DNA of 64,000 nucleotides. It comes from Bacteroidales bacterium. GTDB lineage: Bacteria > Bacteroidota > Bacteroidia > Bacteroidales > Muribaculaceae. Below the pieces are notes generated by a model. The model was not told the DNA's origin and did no database searches. It was given only the letters and a program-made list of their open reading frames with translations. This document shows, piece by piece, positions 52,104 through 61,700 of this stretch. The stretch spans positions 1-64,000 of the forward strand of contig JAAVFL010000040.1 in assembly GCA_014800795.1 (NCBI GenBank). The letters run 5' to 3'. The translations under genes and the position numbers were made by a program. Numbering within the stretch: position 1 is the first letter of the stretch; every line of letters starts with the position of its first letter.

Positions 52104-53507
52104 TCAGTGCAATATGCGCCACGCGGCGGGATAGAGATTGTTGGCCCTGTTGCCGAGATTGTTCACAAATCCGAGGGGTGCGTTTTCGAATGTCAGTAGA
52201 ACCGGGCCGCGGGGCGCGTCGAAACCTCCGGATGATTCACGCCGCAGATATGACAGCGCTTTCTCCAGGCTTACTTCCTCGGTCGGGAACGCATCGCCGC
52301 GCAGGGATGTGGACATGGCGAGTGACTGGTCGGGCACGATCCCTTTGCCTTTTACGGTCCCCAGATTCACCCCCGTATGAATTATATCAAGCGCCTTCTC
52401 AAGCCGGCTTATCGCTTCCGCATGCCTGGCGGGGTAGGCGATGATCTCTTCTCCGCGTAATGTGCAGGTCCACAGCTGTTGTTCTGCAAGCCATCCAGCG
52501 GCTTGTGCCGTTATTCTGGCTATTGCTCCGGCGCAATTTACTTTCGATGCGTTTCCTCCTTTCTGCTTCCTGCTGTTTTTCGGCGCGAAAGCGCCTTTTA
52601 AATCGCCTGGTTTGCGGACAATGCCGAGCGCGAGTCCTTCGCCGCGTACTCTTCCCGGCAGAAAGCGGTACATCAGGCCGGTTTTCAGCGCTCCGGGAAA
52701 TTCAAGTTCAGTCTCTACCGGTTCTCCACCGAGTTCGTCGGCGATCCAACTTATAATCTCTTCGTTTTCATGGCGGTTGAAAGTACAGGTAGAGTAAATC
52801 AGATATCCCCCCGGCATGAGTGTCTCCCACAGGTTGAGTATAATCTCTTTCTGGCGCTCCACGCATTGCCCGACCAGAGCGGGCGACCATTGGGCGACAG
52901 CTTTTGCATCTTTCCGCATCATCCCCTCGCCCGAGCAGGGCACATCGGCCGCCACGATATGGAAGAACTCTTTCAGCTTAAGGAAACGTGACGTGTCGCC
53001 GCGACTTACGACTGTAGCCGGCGAGCCCCATTTTATCACATTTTCTTTCAGTATCTCCGCTCTCCGGTAGTCGAATTCGTTGGCAACCACAAGCGCGTCG
53101 TCGGGCAGTGAAGCTATGGCCGAGGTTGTCTTACCTCCCGGAGCGGCACAGGCATCGAGATAGCGCAGGCTTTCCCCTTCAGGAAGTTCCATCAGTCCGG
53201 TCAGGTATGCGGCGGCCTTGGCTACAGCCATCGACGAAGCGTCCTGAACATAGTAGAGTCCCTGATGGAGGCGTGGATCATGGGTGAAATCGGGGCGTTC
53301 CGAAAGGTATATCCCCTCCTCACACCATGGAACACTGCCATCGGCAATGTCGGGAAATATTGCCGATGTACAGACCCTCTTTCTACGGTTTATCCTGACA
53401 GCCACAGAGGGGGCGCTTTTTTCAAGCGCTTCGGCCAGCGGGGTGGCATATTCCCCGAGATGCTCCGTAAGGTAATGCCTGAATGTGTCGGTAAGCGGGT
53501 TGCCCAT
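52104..53507 (-). CDS. RNA (cytosine-5-)-methyltransferase, NOL1/NOP2/Sun family (RsmF-like)
   Basis: The 467-residue SAM-dependent methyltransferase has a short N-terminal region, a Rossmann core with LDACAAPGGKTTS (about 117-129), the PC motif DVPCSGEGM and the catalytic TC motif STCTFN. A C-terminal RNA-binding domain (about 320-467) of the RsmF/YebU type follows. The likely target is a cytosine in 16S rRNA. It is the last gene of a three-gene operon, 9 bases after the 7TM-HD gene. Confidence 0.92.
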   Translation of the reverse strand: MGNPLTDTFRHYLTEHLGEYATPLAEALEKSAPSVAVRINRRKRVCTSAIFPDIADGSVPWCEEGIYLSERPDFTHDPRLHQGLYYVQDASSMAVAKAAAYLTGLMELPEGESLRYLDACAAPGGKTTSAIASLPDDALVVANEFDYRRAEILKENVIKWGSPATVVSRGDTSRFLKLKEFFHIVAADVPCSGEGMMRKDAKAVAQWSPALVGQCVERQKEIILNLWETLMPGGYLIYSTCTFNRHENEEIISWIADELGGEPVETELEFPGALKTGLMYRFLPGRVRGEGLALGIVRKPGDLKGAFAPKNSRKQKGGNASKVNCAGAIARITAQAAGWLAEQQLWTCTLRGEEIIAYPARHAEAISRLEKALDIIHTGVNLGTVKGKGIVPDQSLAMSTSLRGDAFPTEEVSLEKALSYLRRESSGGFDAPRGPVLLTFENAPLGFVNNLGNRANNLYPAAWRILH

Positions 53508-53516
53508 ATCTGTCGG

Positions 53517-55679
53517 TCAGTCGGTCTTTGTTATTGAGTCGGATGCATCCGGTGTCGCGGTCTGTTGTCGCGGCTGAGTTTCCTGACTTCCGGCTTCGGT
53601 GAGGGTATCGGTCGCAGTTGTTTCCTCGGATTTCCCCTCGGTTTTCCCGGCTGTGACCCCTGCCGGATACTGCACGCGGGCATGGTACATGCTGCGCAGG
53701 CGCGAGATGAAACACTCCTTGATATCTCTGATGTCGCGGAACGACAGGGGCGATTCGTTATGGAGCCCGTCGGCTACCTGAGCGTCGATAAGGCGGTTGA
53801 CAAGGGCGCGTATCGCCTCCTGCGAATGGTCGGTCATACTGCGCGAGGCGGCTTCCACGGTGTCGGCCATCATGAGCAGCGATGCCTCGCGGGTCTGTGG
53901 ATTCGGACCGGGATATGTGAACGGTTCCTCGTCCACGACCTCGTCGGGGTGCGCGCGGCAATACATCGTATAGAAATATTTTGCCTTCCCCCGGCCATGA
54001 TGCTGGCTGATGAAATCTTTCACCACCGCCGGCAGTTTCGCCTTTTCGGCGCGGCGCAGTCCGTCGGTTATATGGCGTATGATTATGCGTGCGCTCTGTG
54101 TGGGGGTGAGGGCGTCGTGGGGATTTATCCCATACTGGTTTTCGGTGAAAAAGGCGGGGTTGTCTATCTTGCCTATGTCGTGGTAGAGGGCGCCGGCGCG
54201 CACAAGCTGAACGTTGGCGCCGATGCGATGGGCTGCCTCGGTTGCGAGATTGCTGACCGCCATGGAGTGTTGAAAGGTTCCCGGGCATTCCTGCGAGAGC
54301 TGTCGCAGGATTGAGTTGTTTATGTCAGACAGTTCGACGAGTGTCACTACCGATACCATTCCCGAAAGTTTCTCGAACACGAATATGAGAATATAGGCGA
54401 AAGAGATCATCAGTGCGTTCACTCCGAAGAAGCCTATCAGTTTCCACGACAGCGATCCCAGCGATCCGGCCGTCATAAGTTCCACGGCTATATATGAAAC
54501 CACATAGGCGAGGAATCCAACCGCGGCCGAGCGAAGCAGTTGCGAGCGGCGCGAGAGCTCCTTGAGCGAGAATATCACTACGCTTCCGGCCGTCATCTCT
54601 ATGAAGATGAACTCGAGGGGGAAAGTGGCGAGAACCGTACACAGCAGAATCTCCACCAAATATGTGAAGTAGGCCGTACGGGTATCGTAGAATACCGATA
54701 TTATCACCGGAACAATGGCGAGCGGAACTATATAAATGCCCGAGACAAATGTATGCGACAGCACAACCGTGATTATGAAGAACACCGTCAGCAGCAGCAG
54801 CAGCGCCATCATCTCTTTCGGGCGCCCGAGTTTATCGGGATAGTACAGCAGACTGAAGCCGTAGAGCAGTCCGAGCAGGATTATCACATATAGTGTCTGG
54901 CCTGCAAGGGTATTGCGTTGTCGGTTGCGGTCGTTGTTGGTAAGTTTGTCGAGTGTGGTCTCGTAGGTTTTCAGAACCTGATAAATCTGTGGAGTTACGA
55001 TGTCGCCCTGCGATATGATTCGTTCCCCTTTCTGTATCACCCCCACTCCGGCCACGATAGGCTGTATGAGCGATTCGCGATACATACGGGTGGCCTCTTT
55101 ATCCTCCACCATATTGGGGTGAAGGAGCGACGAAAGTCCTACGGCGCGCACCGCCCTGTGTCCCTCTCCGTCGCGGAATATCGAGTCGATCATCGTGTAG
55201 GCCATGCGCTGCGACATATATCCGGCCGTGGAGTGCGAAATGTTTATGTTGTGTTCGGTGAATTTCACTTCCGGAAGTTCGCCACGGTCGATGCGGCTTG
55301 CTGTCTGCTGGTCCACGATTCCATGTGCGTAAGCCTGACGGATGGCGCTGATGAGGCGCGAGCGTATGAAAGGGGAGATGGAGTCGGCGCTCTCCACCGC
55401 CTCCACGGCGCGGCTTTCGGCGGCGAGGTCGCGCCTGTAGATGGGCACCATCACGTTGTCGATGCTGTCGACCATGGCTTTTACTGTAGCGGAATCGCGG
55501 TAGACGGTGATGTCGAACGGAGCGGTCAGCAGCGCATAGCTCCAAGGACGATTCTCCTCATAGCTGTATTTGTGACGGTTGTCGCGGGGCATGAAATATA
55601 CCATCAGAGCGGTCGCCACAATGAACATGAGGCTCAGATATACCTTTCTGTGATTTTCCGAATTGCTGTTTGCTGCCAT
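53517..55679 (-). CDS. 7TM-HD (PgpH-like) phosphohydrolase, c-di-AMP phosphodiesterase candidate
   Basis: The 720-residue membrane protein has one N-terminal helix (about 12-30), an extracytoplasmic 7TMR-HDED-type region (about 50-255), seven membrane helices (about 262-438) and a cytoplasmic HD domain with His471 and ALYHDIGKI (His500-Asp501). The Listeria protein PgpH with this layout degrades c-di-AMP. The acidic, Thr/Gln-rich tail (about 665-720) is disordered. Placing it 16 bases after the (p)ppGpp enzyme gene is suggestive of joint stress signalling. Confidence 0.88.
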   Translation of the reverse strand: MAANSNSENHRKVYLSLMFIVATALMVYFMPRDNRHKYSYEENRPWSYALLTAPFDITVYRDSATVKAMVDSIDNVMVPIYRRDLAAESRAVEAVESADSISPFIRSRLISAIRQAYAHGIVDQQTASRIDRGELPEVKFTEHNINISHSTAGYMSQRMAYTMIDSIFRDGEGHRAVRAVGLSSLLHPNMVEDKEATRMYRESLIQPIVAGVGVIQKGERIISQGDIVTPQIYQVLKTYETTLDKLTNNDRNRQRNTLAGQTLYVIILLGLLYGFSLLYYPDKLGRPKEMMALLLLLTVFFIITVVLSHTFVSGIYIVPLAIVPVIISVFYDTRTAYFTYLVEILLCTVLATFPLEFIFIEMTAGSVVIFSLKELSRRSQLLRSAAVGFLAYVVSYIAVELMTAGSLGSLSWKLIGFFGVNALMISFAYILIFVFEKLSGMVSVVTLVELSDINNSILRQLSQECPGTFQHSMAVSNLATEAAHRIGANVQLVRAGALYHDIGKIDNPAFFTENQYGINPHDALTPTQSARIIIRHITDGLRRAEKAKLPAVVKDFISQHHGRGKAKYFYTMYCRAHPDEVVDEEPFTYPGPNPQTREASLLMMADTVEAASRSMTDHSQEAIRALVNRLIDAQVADGLHNESPLSFRDIRDIKECFISRLRSMYHARVQYPAGVTAGKTEGKSEETTATDTLTEAGSQETQPRQQTATPDASDSITKTD

Positions 55680-55695
55680 ATGAATTTAGAGTCAA

Positions 55696-57945
55696 TCAGA
55701 TGGATATGCGGGCGGCTTTCTCCACCCCCTGTATTTTCTTTACTTTGCCGCACAAGTCGTTGACCTCCTCCACATCGGTCACCATCACGGAAAGGTCGCA
55801 GAAGAACACCTCTTTCTCGGCGCGTATGTCGAGGGCGCGTATGTTGAGCGCCAGGTTCGATGATATGAGCGATATAAGTTCGTGGAGTATGCCGTGGCGG
55901 TCGATGCCTTCTATGCGGATATGGGCGAGGAAAGTGACGGCTCCCACATCCCAGCGTGTTGATAGAATGCGAGGTCCGAAGCTGGCTTTCAGTGCATTGG
56001 CCCTCGGACAGTCGAGCGAGTGAACAACCACTTCGCCGTCGTCGTCCACGAATCCCAGAACCGCGTCGCCCGGAATCGGGTTGCAGCAGTCCGAGAAGCG
56101 GAAATTACCGTTGCCGTCGGCATCGAGTTTCAGAACGTAGATCTCCTTCATATTGATGGAACCGCGTTTGCCCGGGGTGGTTTCGGCGCCCGGTGTCTCC
56201 TCTTTGGTCTGCCGGCGCAGCAGTTTGTTGAGCAGGCGTTTGGTTGTGGAGCTCTGCTTGCGCAGTGTCTTTACCACATAGTCGTTCAGAACTATCTCCT
56301 GATTGCCGAGCAGATAGTAGAAATCATCGCGGTTGGCTGTCTTGTAAAGTCCCATCACCTTGGTGATAGCCACATTGTCGTCGGCAATATCATGCTCCTT
56401 GAGGAATTGCGAGAATATCTCTTTGCCGGTGGCGATGGCAGGCTGGCGCAGTTTGCGCAGCGCCACGCGCAGGCGCGACTTACCTTTGGCTGTGCTGAGA
56501 AAGTCGATCCATTCCGGTTTCGGAACCTGGCTGTGTGAGGTAAGCACCTCCACCTGGTCGCCGGAGTTTAGCCTGTGGCTCAGCGGAACGAGCTTATGGT
56601 TCACCTTACCCGCTATGCAGTGGCATCCGATCTGGCTGTGGAGGTTGAAGGCCACGTCGAGAACCGTGGCGTCCGTAGGGAGTGTCAGAAGTTCACCCTT
56701 AGGTGTGAACACCACTATCTCCGATGCAAAAAGGTTGAGCTTGAGAGTGTCGAGAAAGTCGAGCGCGTTGGGCTCCGGGTCCTCCAGAATATCCTGTATG
56801 GTGTGTAGCCACACGTTGAGTTCCGATTCTTCTTCACCCTCCACACCTACCTTGTATTTCCAGTGGGCTGCGAACCCCTTTTCGGCAATTTCGTCCATGC
56901 GGCGCGAGCGGATCTGCACTTCGATCCAGTTGCCGTCGGGTCCCATCACCGTCAGGTGGAGCGCCTGGTAACCGTTAGCTTTCGGGTTCGAGATCCAATC
57001 GCGTGTGCGCTCGGGGTGTAGCTTGTATATATCTGTGATGGCCGAATATATCTGCCAGCAGATACTCTTCTCCATAGCCGGGTCGTCGCAGTCGAACACT
57101 ATGCGGGCGGCGTATAGATCGTAAACCTCCTCGAACGGTATATGTTTTTTCTCCATCTTGTTCCAGATGGAATAAACCGACTTCACCCTTGCTTTTGCGG
57201 TATATTTCAGCCCCATGGCATCGAGCTTCTTCATCACAGGGCGTGCGAAGTTGGCGTAAATCTCGTTGCGCTGCTGCTCGGTGGCGGCGATTTTCTCGCT
57301 GATGCGCCGGTAGGCGTCGGGATGCTCATATTTGAAACTCAGATCCTCGAGTTCGGTCTTGATGGCGAAAAGCCCCAGCCGGTGGGCGAGCGGCGCATAT
57401 ATATATAGTGTCTCGCCGGCTATCTTATATTGCTTGTTGGGAGCCATTGATCCGAGGGTGCGCATGTTGTGGAGGCGGTCGGCCATCTTTATCAGCACAA
57501 CGCGTATATCCTCGTTCATCGTAAGCAGAAGTTTGCGGAAGTTCTCGGCCTGTGCCGAGGCCTTGTCGCCGAATATACCTCCCGAAATCTTAGTCAGACC
57601 CTCTACGAGCTGGGCTATCTTTTTGCCGAAATTCTGTTCGATATCCTCAACGGTGTATTCCGTGTCCTCCACAACGTCGTGGAGCAGCGCGGCGCATATC
57701 GAGGTTGAGCCAAGACCGATCTCCTGACTGGCGATTTTGGCTACGGCTATCGGATGAAGTATATAGGGTTCGCCCGAGCGGCGGCGCACACCGTTGTGAG
57801 CCTCTTTGGCGAATCTGAACGCACGCTCTATTATTTCAACCTTCTTGCGGTGGTTGCTCTTGAGATACCCGTCGAGTACCTCGCGGAACGCCTCCTCTAT
57901 CTGGCGATCCTCTGCCTCAGTGGTGAAACTGTTCTTCTGTGCCAT
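55696..57945 (-). CDS. RelA/SpoT-type (p)ppGpp synthetase/hydrolase (RSH)
   Basis: The 749-residue enzyme makes and breaks the alarmone (p)ppGpp. It contains an HD hydrolase domain with intact metal residues (His64, LLHDVVEDTEYT with His89-Asp90 and Glu93-Asp94), a synthetase domain (RVKSVYSIWNKMEKK and NPKANGYQALHLTV), a TGS domain (VVFTPKGELLTLP), a helical part with the conserved SDCCNPIPGD, and a C-terminal ACT domain. Both activities are likely. It is the first gene of an operon with the 7TM-HD and rRNA methyltransferase genes. Confidence 0.95.
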   Translation of the reverse strand: MAQKNSFTTEAEDRQIEEAFREVLDGYLKSNHRKKVEIIERAFRFAKEAHNGVRRRSGEPYILHPIAVAKIASQEIGLGSTSICAALLHDVVEDTEYTVEDIEQNFGKKIAQLVEGLTKISGGIFGDKASAQAENFRKLLLTMNEDIRVVLIKMADRLHNMRTLGSMAPNKQYKIAGETLYIYAPLAHRLGLFAIKTELEDLSFKYEHPDAYRRISEKIAATEQQRNEIYANFARPVMKKLDAMGLKYTAKARVKSVYSIWNKMEKKHIPFEEVYDLYAARIVFDCDDPAMEKSICWQIYSAITDIYKLHPERTRDWISNPKANGYQALHLTVMGPDGNWIEVQIRSRRMDEIAEKGFAAHWKYKVGVEGEEESELNVWLHTIQDILEDPEPNALDFLDTLKLNLFASEIVVFTPKGELLTLPTDATVLDVAFNLHSQIGCHCIAGKVNHKLVPLSHRLNSGDQVEVLTSHSQVPKPEWIDFLSTAKGKSRLRVALRKLRQPAIATGKEIFSQFLKEHDIADDNVAITKVMGLYKTANRDDFYYLLGNQEIVLNDYVVKTLRKQSSTTKRLLNKLLRRQTKEETPGAETTPGKRGSINMKEIYVLKLDADGNGNFRFSDCCNPIPGDAVLGFVDDDGEVVVHSLDCPRANALKASFGPRILSTRWDVGAVTFLAHIRIEGIDRHGILHELISLISSNLALNIRALDIRAEKEVFFCDLSVMVTDVEEVNDLCGKVKKIQGVEKAARISI

Positions 57946-58010
57946 TTCGTTGTGGTCTCCCTTGTTTTAAGCTATGGCGGTGCCTATCCGCCCAATATCG
58001 CAAATTTACA

Positions 58011-58018
58011 ACAATCCC
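58011..58018 (-). promoter_or_regulatory. -7 promoter element for the RSH operon
   Basis: TAAATTTG on the minus strand fits TAnnTTTG, about 65 bases before the start codon. A TTG at 19 bases is not seen. Confidence 0.4.
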
Positions 58019-58385
58019 CGCACACCTCAAAACGGTTAAGCGGTTTTTTGGGTGGAATAAGTTGAGAAGTGAAAAAGTGGCCGGGAAATAAAGGATAAGA
58101 GAAGAAGCAATGGTGTGGAGGTCGTGAGAAGTAGTAAGGGTCCGGGCAACCGCATCAAAATGCCACGCATCGTGGAATGCAGGCCCGATTGTGACAGCAG
58201 ATGGTGCGCATCGAACCCCGGTCATGCTCCCATCTCCGCGCCATTTATCCTTGACGGGGCCGGATCCCGTCGACGGCGCCTCGCTGATGGCCTGTTTTAA
58301 TGCAATTGACCTGAAAAAGAAGCAAGGCAACATTCCCTTTCATGAAACATTTTGGGAAGGCGCCTATGCTTCTTTCCTCATTTTC
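58019..58385. other. Intergenic region without a recognised gene
   Basis: The region lies between the divergent RSH operon and tRNA-Leu(CAA). It is GC-rich around 58130-58300, and contains no convincing start-stop frame or promoter match before the tRNA promoter. Confidence 0.5.
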
Positions 58386-58416
58386 TTTGTTGTTTGCGAA
58401 AAAAGCCATATCTTTG
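58386..58416 (+). promoter_or_regulatory. Consensus promoter of tRNA-Leu(CAA)
   Basis: TTTG is followed after exactly 19 bases by TATCTTTG, and the tRNA begins 12 bases later. The short leader fits a dedicated tRNA promoter. Confidence 0.8.
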
Positions 58417-58428
58417 CAGTGAAAATAC

Positions 58429-58510
58429 GCCCGGATGGCGGAATCGGTAGACGCGACGGTCTCAAACACCGTTGGGGCAACCCATCCCGGTTCGAGCCCG
58501 GGTCCGGGTA
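58429..58510 (+). tRNA. tRNA-Leu (anticodon CAA)
   Basis: The acceptor stem GCCCGGA pairs with TCCGGGT (one G-U). The D-arm contains CGGTAGACGCG, the anticodon loop is CTCAAAC (CAA), a long variable arm follows, and the T-arm is CCCGG-TTCGAGC-CCGGG. It has 82 bases and no encoded CCA. It decodes UUG. Confidence 0.95.
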
Positions 58511-58516
58511 CACGCA

Positions 58517-58558
58517 GGTGGCTGTGTCATTTAACCAATGACGCAGCCACCTTTTTTT
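58517..58558 (+). terminator. Rho-independent terminator of tRNA-Leu(CAA)
   Basis: GGTGGCTG-T-GTCA pairs with TGAC-G-CAGCCACC, and seven T residues follow. It lies directly after the tRNA. Confidence 0.92.
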
Positions 58559-58607
58559 GTGTAGCGCGATGCGGAAGCGGTCACCCGTGTGCAATAGCCT
58601 GAACTGT

Positions 58608-58648
58608 AAAAAAAAATAGAGAGGCGCGGCATCACTGCCTCGCCTCTC
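58608..58648 (-). terminator. Terminator of the coiled-coil lipoprotein gene
   Basis: GAGAGGCG pairs with CGCCTCTC around a 14-base loop. On the minus strand TATTTTTTTTTT follows. It lies about 90 bases after the stop codon at 58741. Confidence 0.85.
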
Positions 58649-58740
58649 CCTTGAGTTAGTTCACTCTTGAGCTATTGATCTATATTGCTGACTTATATTA
58701 ATTAATTCTTTTCAGAATTTAATTAATCCTTTTTTTTAGC

Positions 58741-61700
58741 TTAAAGACCTGGGTTGATGGTAACCTTAACTACGCTCTTGAGTTCGCCCCACTTGTGGGT
58801 TACAACTACAGGTATGTTAAGGACAAGGCTCTTCTGGAGCGCGATACCGTGACTGCTGAAGGTCAGAGTTCCATCTTCGGTTACATTTACCTCCCAGTTG
58901 AGGCTTGCGGGGGTACGTTCGTTAGTACCATCCTCATCTGTGATAGTGAGTTCACCTCCGAAGACAACAGACTTGATGTCGTACCATTGTGCGAAATCAG
59001 TCTTGTCGGTGGTTACCTGACCATCTTCAACCTTGTATTCGGTGAATACGTTGTTGTAGCAGTCGGTGATGGTCATGCCCTCAGCGAGGTCGCGGGTCTG
59101 TTCAACCGAGTTCTGGGTAAGTGCTTCGATAGCGCCTGTGTTGAGGCTCTTGAGAGGCTTGATTACCTGGAGGCTGGTTCCGGAAGTGATAGCGTAATCA
59201 TTTCCGTTTTCTTTACCGTTGAGGTAGATGTACCATCCGAGGTTTACGGTAGCTTCTGCTTCTACGAGAGCGATACCGGCAGGGTTCTCACTGATGTTGA
59301 AGATAAGATCGGTTGTAACTTTTGCATCAGCTGCATCAAGGCCAAAGGCTTCGTGGTCGTCGTCGCCGGACCAGATGGTAGCGGCTACTTCAGTGCCCTT
59401 CACAACCTGATAAGCGCCTTCTTCTTCAGACGGAGCGGTTGCGCCGGCTGCAAACTGTGAGTCGCTTACACCTGCGATCTGGATATCCCAGTTAGCGCAG
59501 TCGAGCAGATTGTTGAGGTAAGGAAGATTACGGCCTGAGAGTACGTTGGTGTTGTATTCTGCAGTGGTGCTTCCGTCGTAGTTCTTAGGCATTTCCGTAG
59601 GCTGAATCTTCATTACACCGTTGCTGCTCCAGAAAGCGTCGTCGGTAGTACCCAGTGTGGGCAGTGCGGTCGGCCATTCAACAGTACCGTTAAGGGTAAC
59701 TGTGATGCTCGGGAATGAAGTAGAAGTGAAAGTAACTTCTTTCTCGAGATCAACGTTCTTAGCAGCCATGTTAGCGAAGTCGCTCGGAGCTACTGTCCAT
59801 GTGAAGATTGCTGTAGAAAGATCGGTGGGAACTGCGTCGAAGCTTGACGTTACACCGTCAGGATCAGTTACAGTGTAGTTCTCAACGAATTCTGCAGGAG
59901 TCATGTCGAACGGAAGTTCGTTGATCACATTCTTAACGAAGTAATCCCAAGTAACTGTAGCTTCGAATTCCTCGCACTGGAGGGTCTTGGTGAATACATC
60001 GATTTCGAAGTCCTTGCCATCAAGTTCGCTGGTGTATTCGATTGTGAAGAACTTCTGGTCAACAACCTGGTTGTTGTACTTCATCACAACGCTGATGATA
60101 GGAGTCTTACCGATGCGGCTTGCTGTACCTGCGTTTGTGGGGTTTTTGGGAGTAAGCTGTCCGTCGGCTGTTACAGTTGCGTAGAGCTGCTGGTTAACAC
60201 CGTCTACAGTGTAAGCCTGAGCGGGAACAGAGTACTCGAATGTGAAGCCGAACGACTCGAGCTCTTCGGGGGTCATAACCTTATGGTTGGTGCCGTCGTT
60301 CATGCAGCCGGCAACAAGAGCTTTCAGGTCGAAGTATTCTCCCTCTTCATATGTGAAGGGAACTTCTGCAACGGGAGTTGCTGCGGGGTTGGCGGTCCAG
60401 ATGTCTGAAGTAGCGAAGTGGTCTACGAGAGCGCGCTTGTCGTCAACGTGGGCGATTTCGGGGGTGAAGGTAGACTCTGCCAGGCGGCTGAATTCTGAGT
60501 AAACAACTGCGTCGGCAGCGTCTTCAGTTACAGTGTTGCCCTCAGCGTCGGTCCATTTGTAGTAGTTCTTCTCTGCGATGGGCACCTGAAGAGCGACTGT
60601 GTAGATGGAGTTGGGTTTGACGGCTTTGGCGTTGTCGATAGAACCGGTAACACCGTCATTCTTTGTAGCGGTAACTACGAGGTAGCCGGTGGCGCTATCC
60701 TTCTTGACGCTTACAACTTTCACTACGGGATCGTCAGCTGCACGGGTGGTGGCGATCTGCTGTACGAAAGCTACGTTAGCGGCATCGATGTCGTCGATGC
60801 TTACACCGGCAGGGTTCATGCGATAGTAAACCCGAGTGTCGTTGTTGGTAACGATTACAGGCTCAGCGTTAGCAGCGGGAGCTGCATAGATACCGGTGGC
60901 AGCGTTGAGGGTACCCATGGGCTTGAACGAAGCCGAGTAGAACTCGATGGTAGGAATACCACTTACGTAAGCGCTGGGAACGAGGGTCAGACTGGTGAGA
61001 CGCTTGGCGTTGATGGCAGCCAGAGTGCTCAGAGCGGAGTTGATCTGGCGGATATCATTCTGAACGGTAGTCAGAGTGGTCTTGATATCTTCGATGGCAT
61101 CTTTGTTAGTCTGAACGTCTGTCTGAATACCTGTGATGGTACCTGTGATGGTTTCGATTTTATCCGTCACTTCAGTAACATTGCCCTGAAGGTCTGAGAT
61201 CGCTGTAGCGTTCTTCAGGATGTCTGCCTGAGCGGTAGCAAGAGCTTCTTCAGCTGCAGTGATCTTGTCATTCAGTTCTGTAACATCGCCGTGAAGACCC
61301 TGCAATTCGTCGGCGAGGCCTGAAAGCAGTGTCTCGTAAGTGTTCTTGAATGTTTCAAGAGCGGCGAGCTGTGTATTAGTCTGGGTTACGAAAGTATTGT
61401 AAGCCGAGATCTGTGTCTGGAGAGCGGCGTCAACGTCTTCGATCTTGGTTTCGAGACCGGGGATGGTAGTTTCGACGATAGTGTTGATGCGCTCTGTCTC
61501 AGCTGCGATAGAAGCGGCGTTGGCAGCGATATCGGTTGTGTTTTTACCTACATTCTGGGTAAGAGCTGAGAGGTCGTTCTTAACGTTTCCGAGGTCGGTA
61601 GAGAGTGTGTTGACAGAGGTGTCGATACCGTCGATCTTTCCGCTCAGAGCTGCGATAAGGCTTGAGTTGCCGTTGATCTGATTGATGTAGTCGGCAAGCA

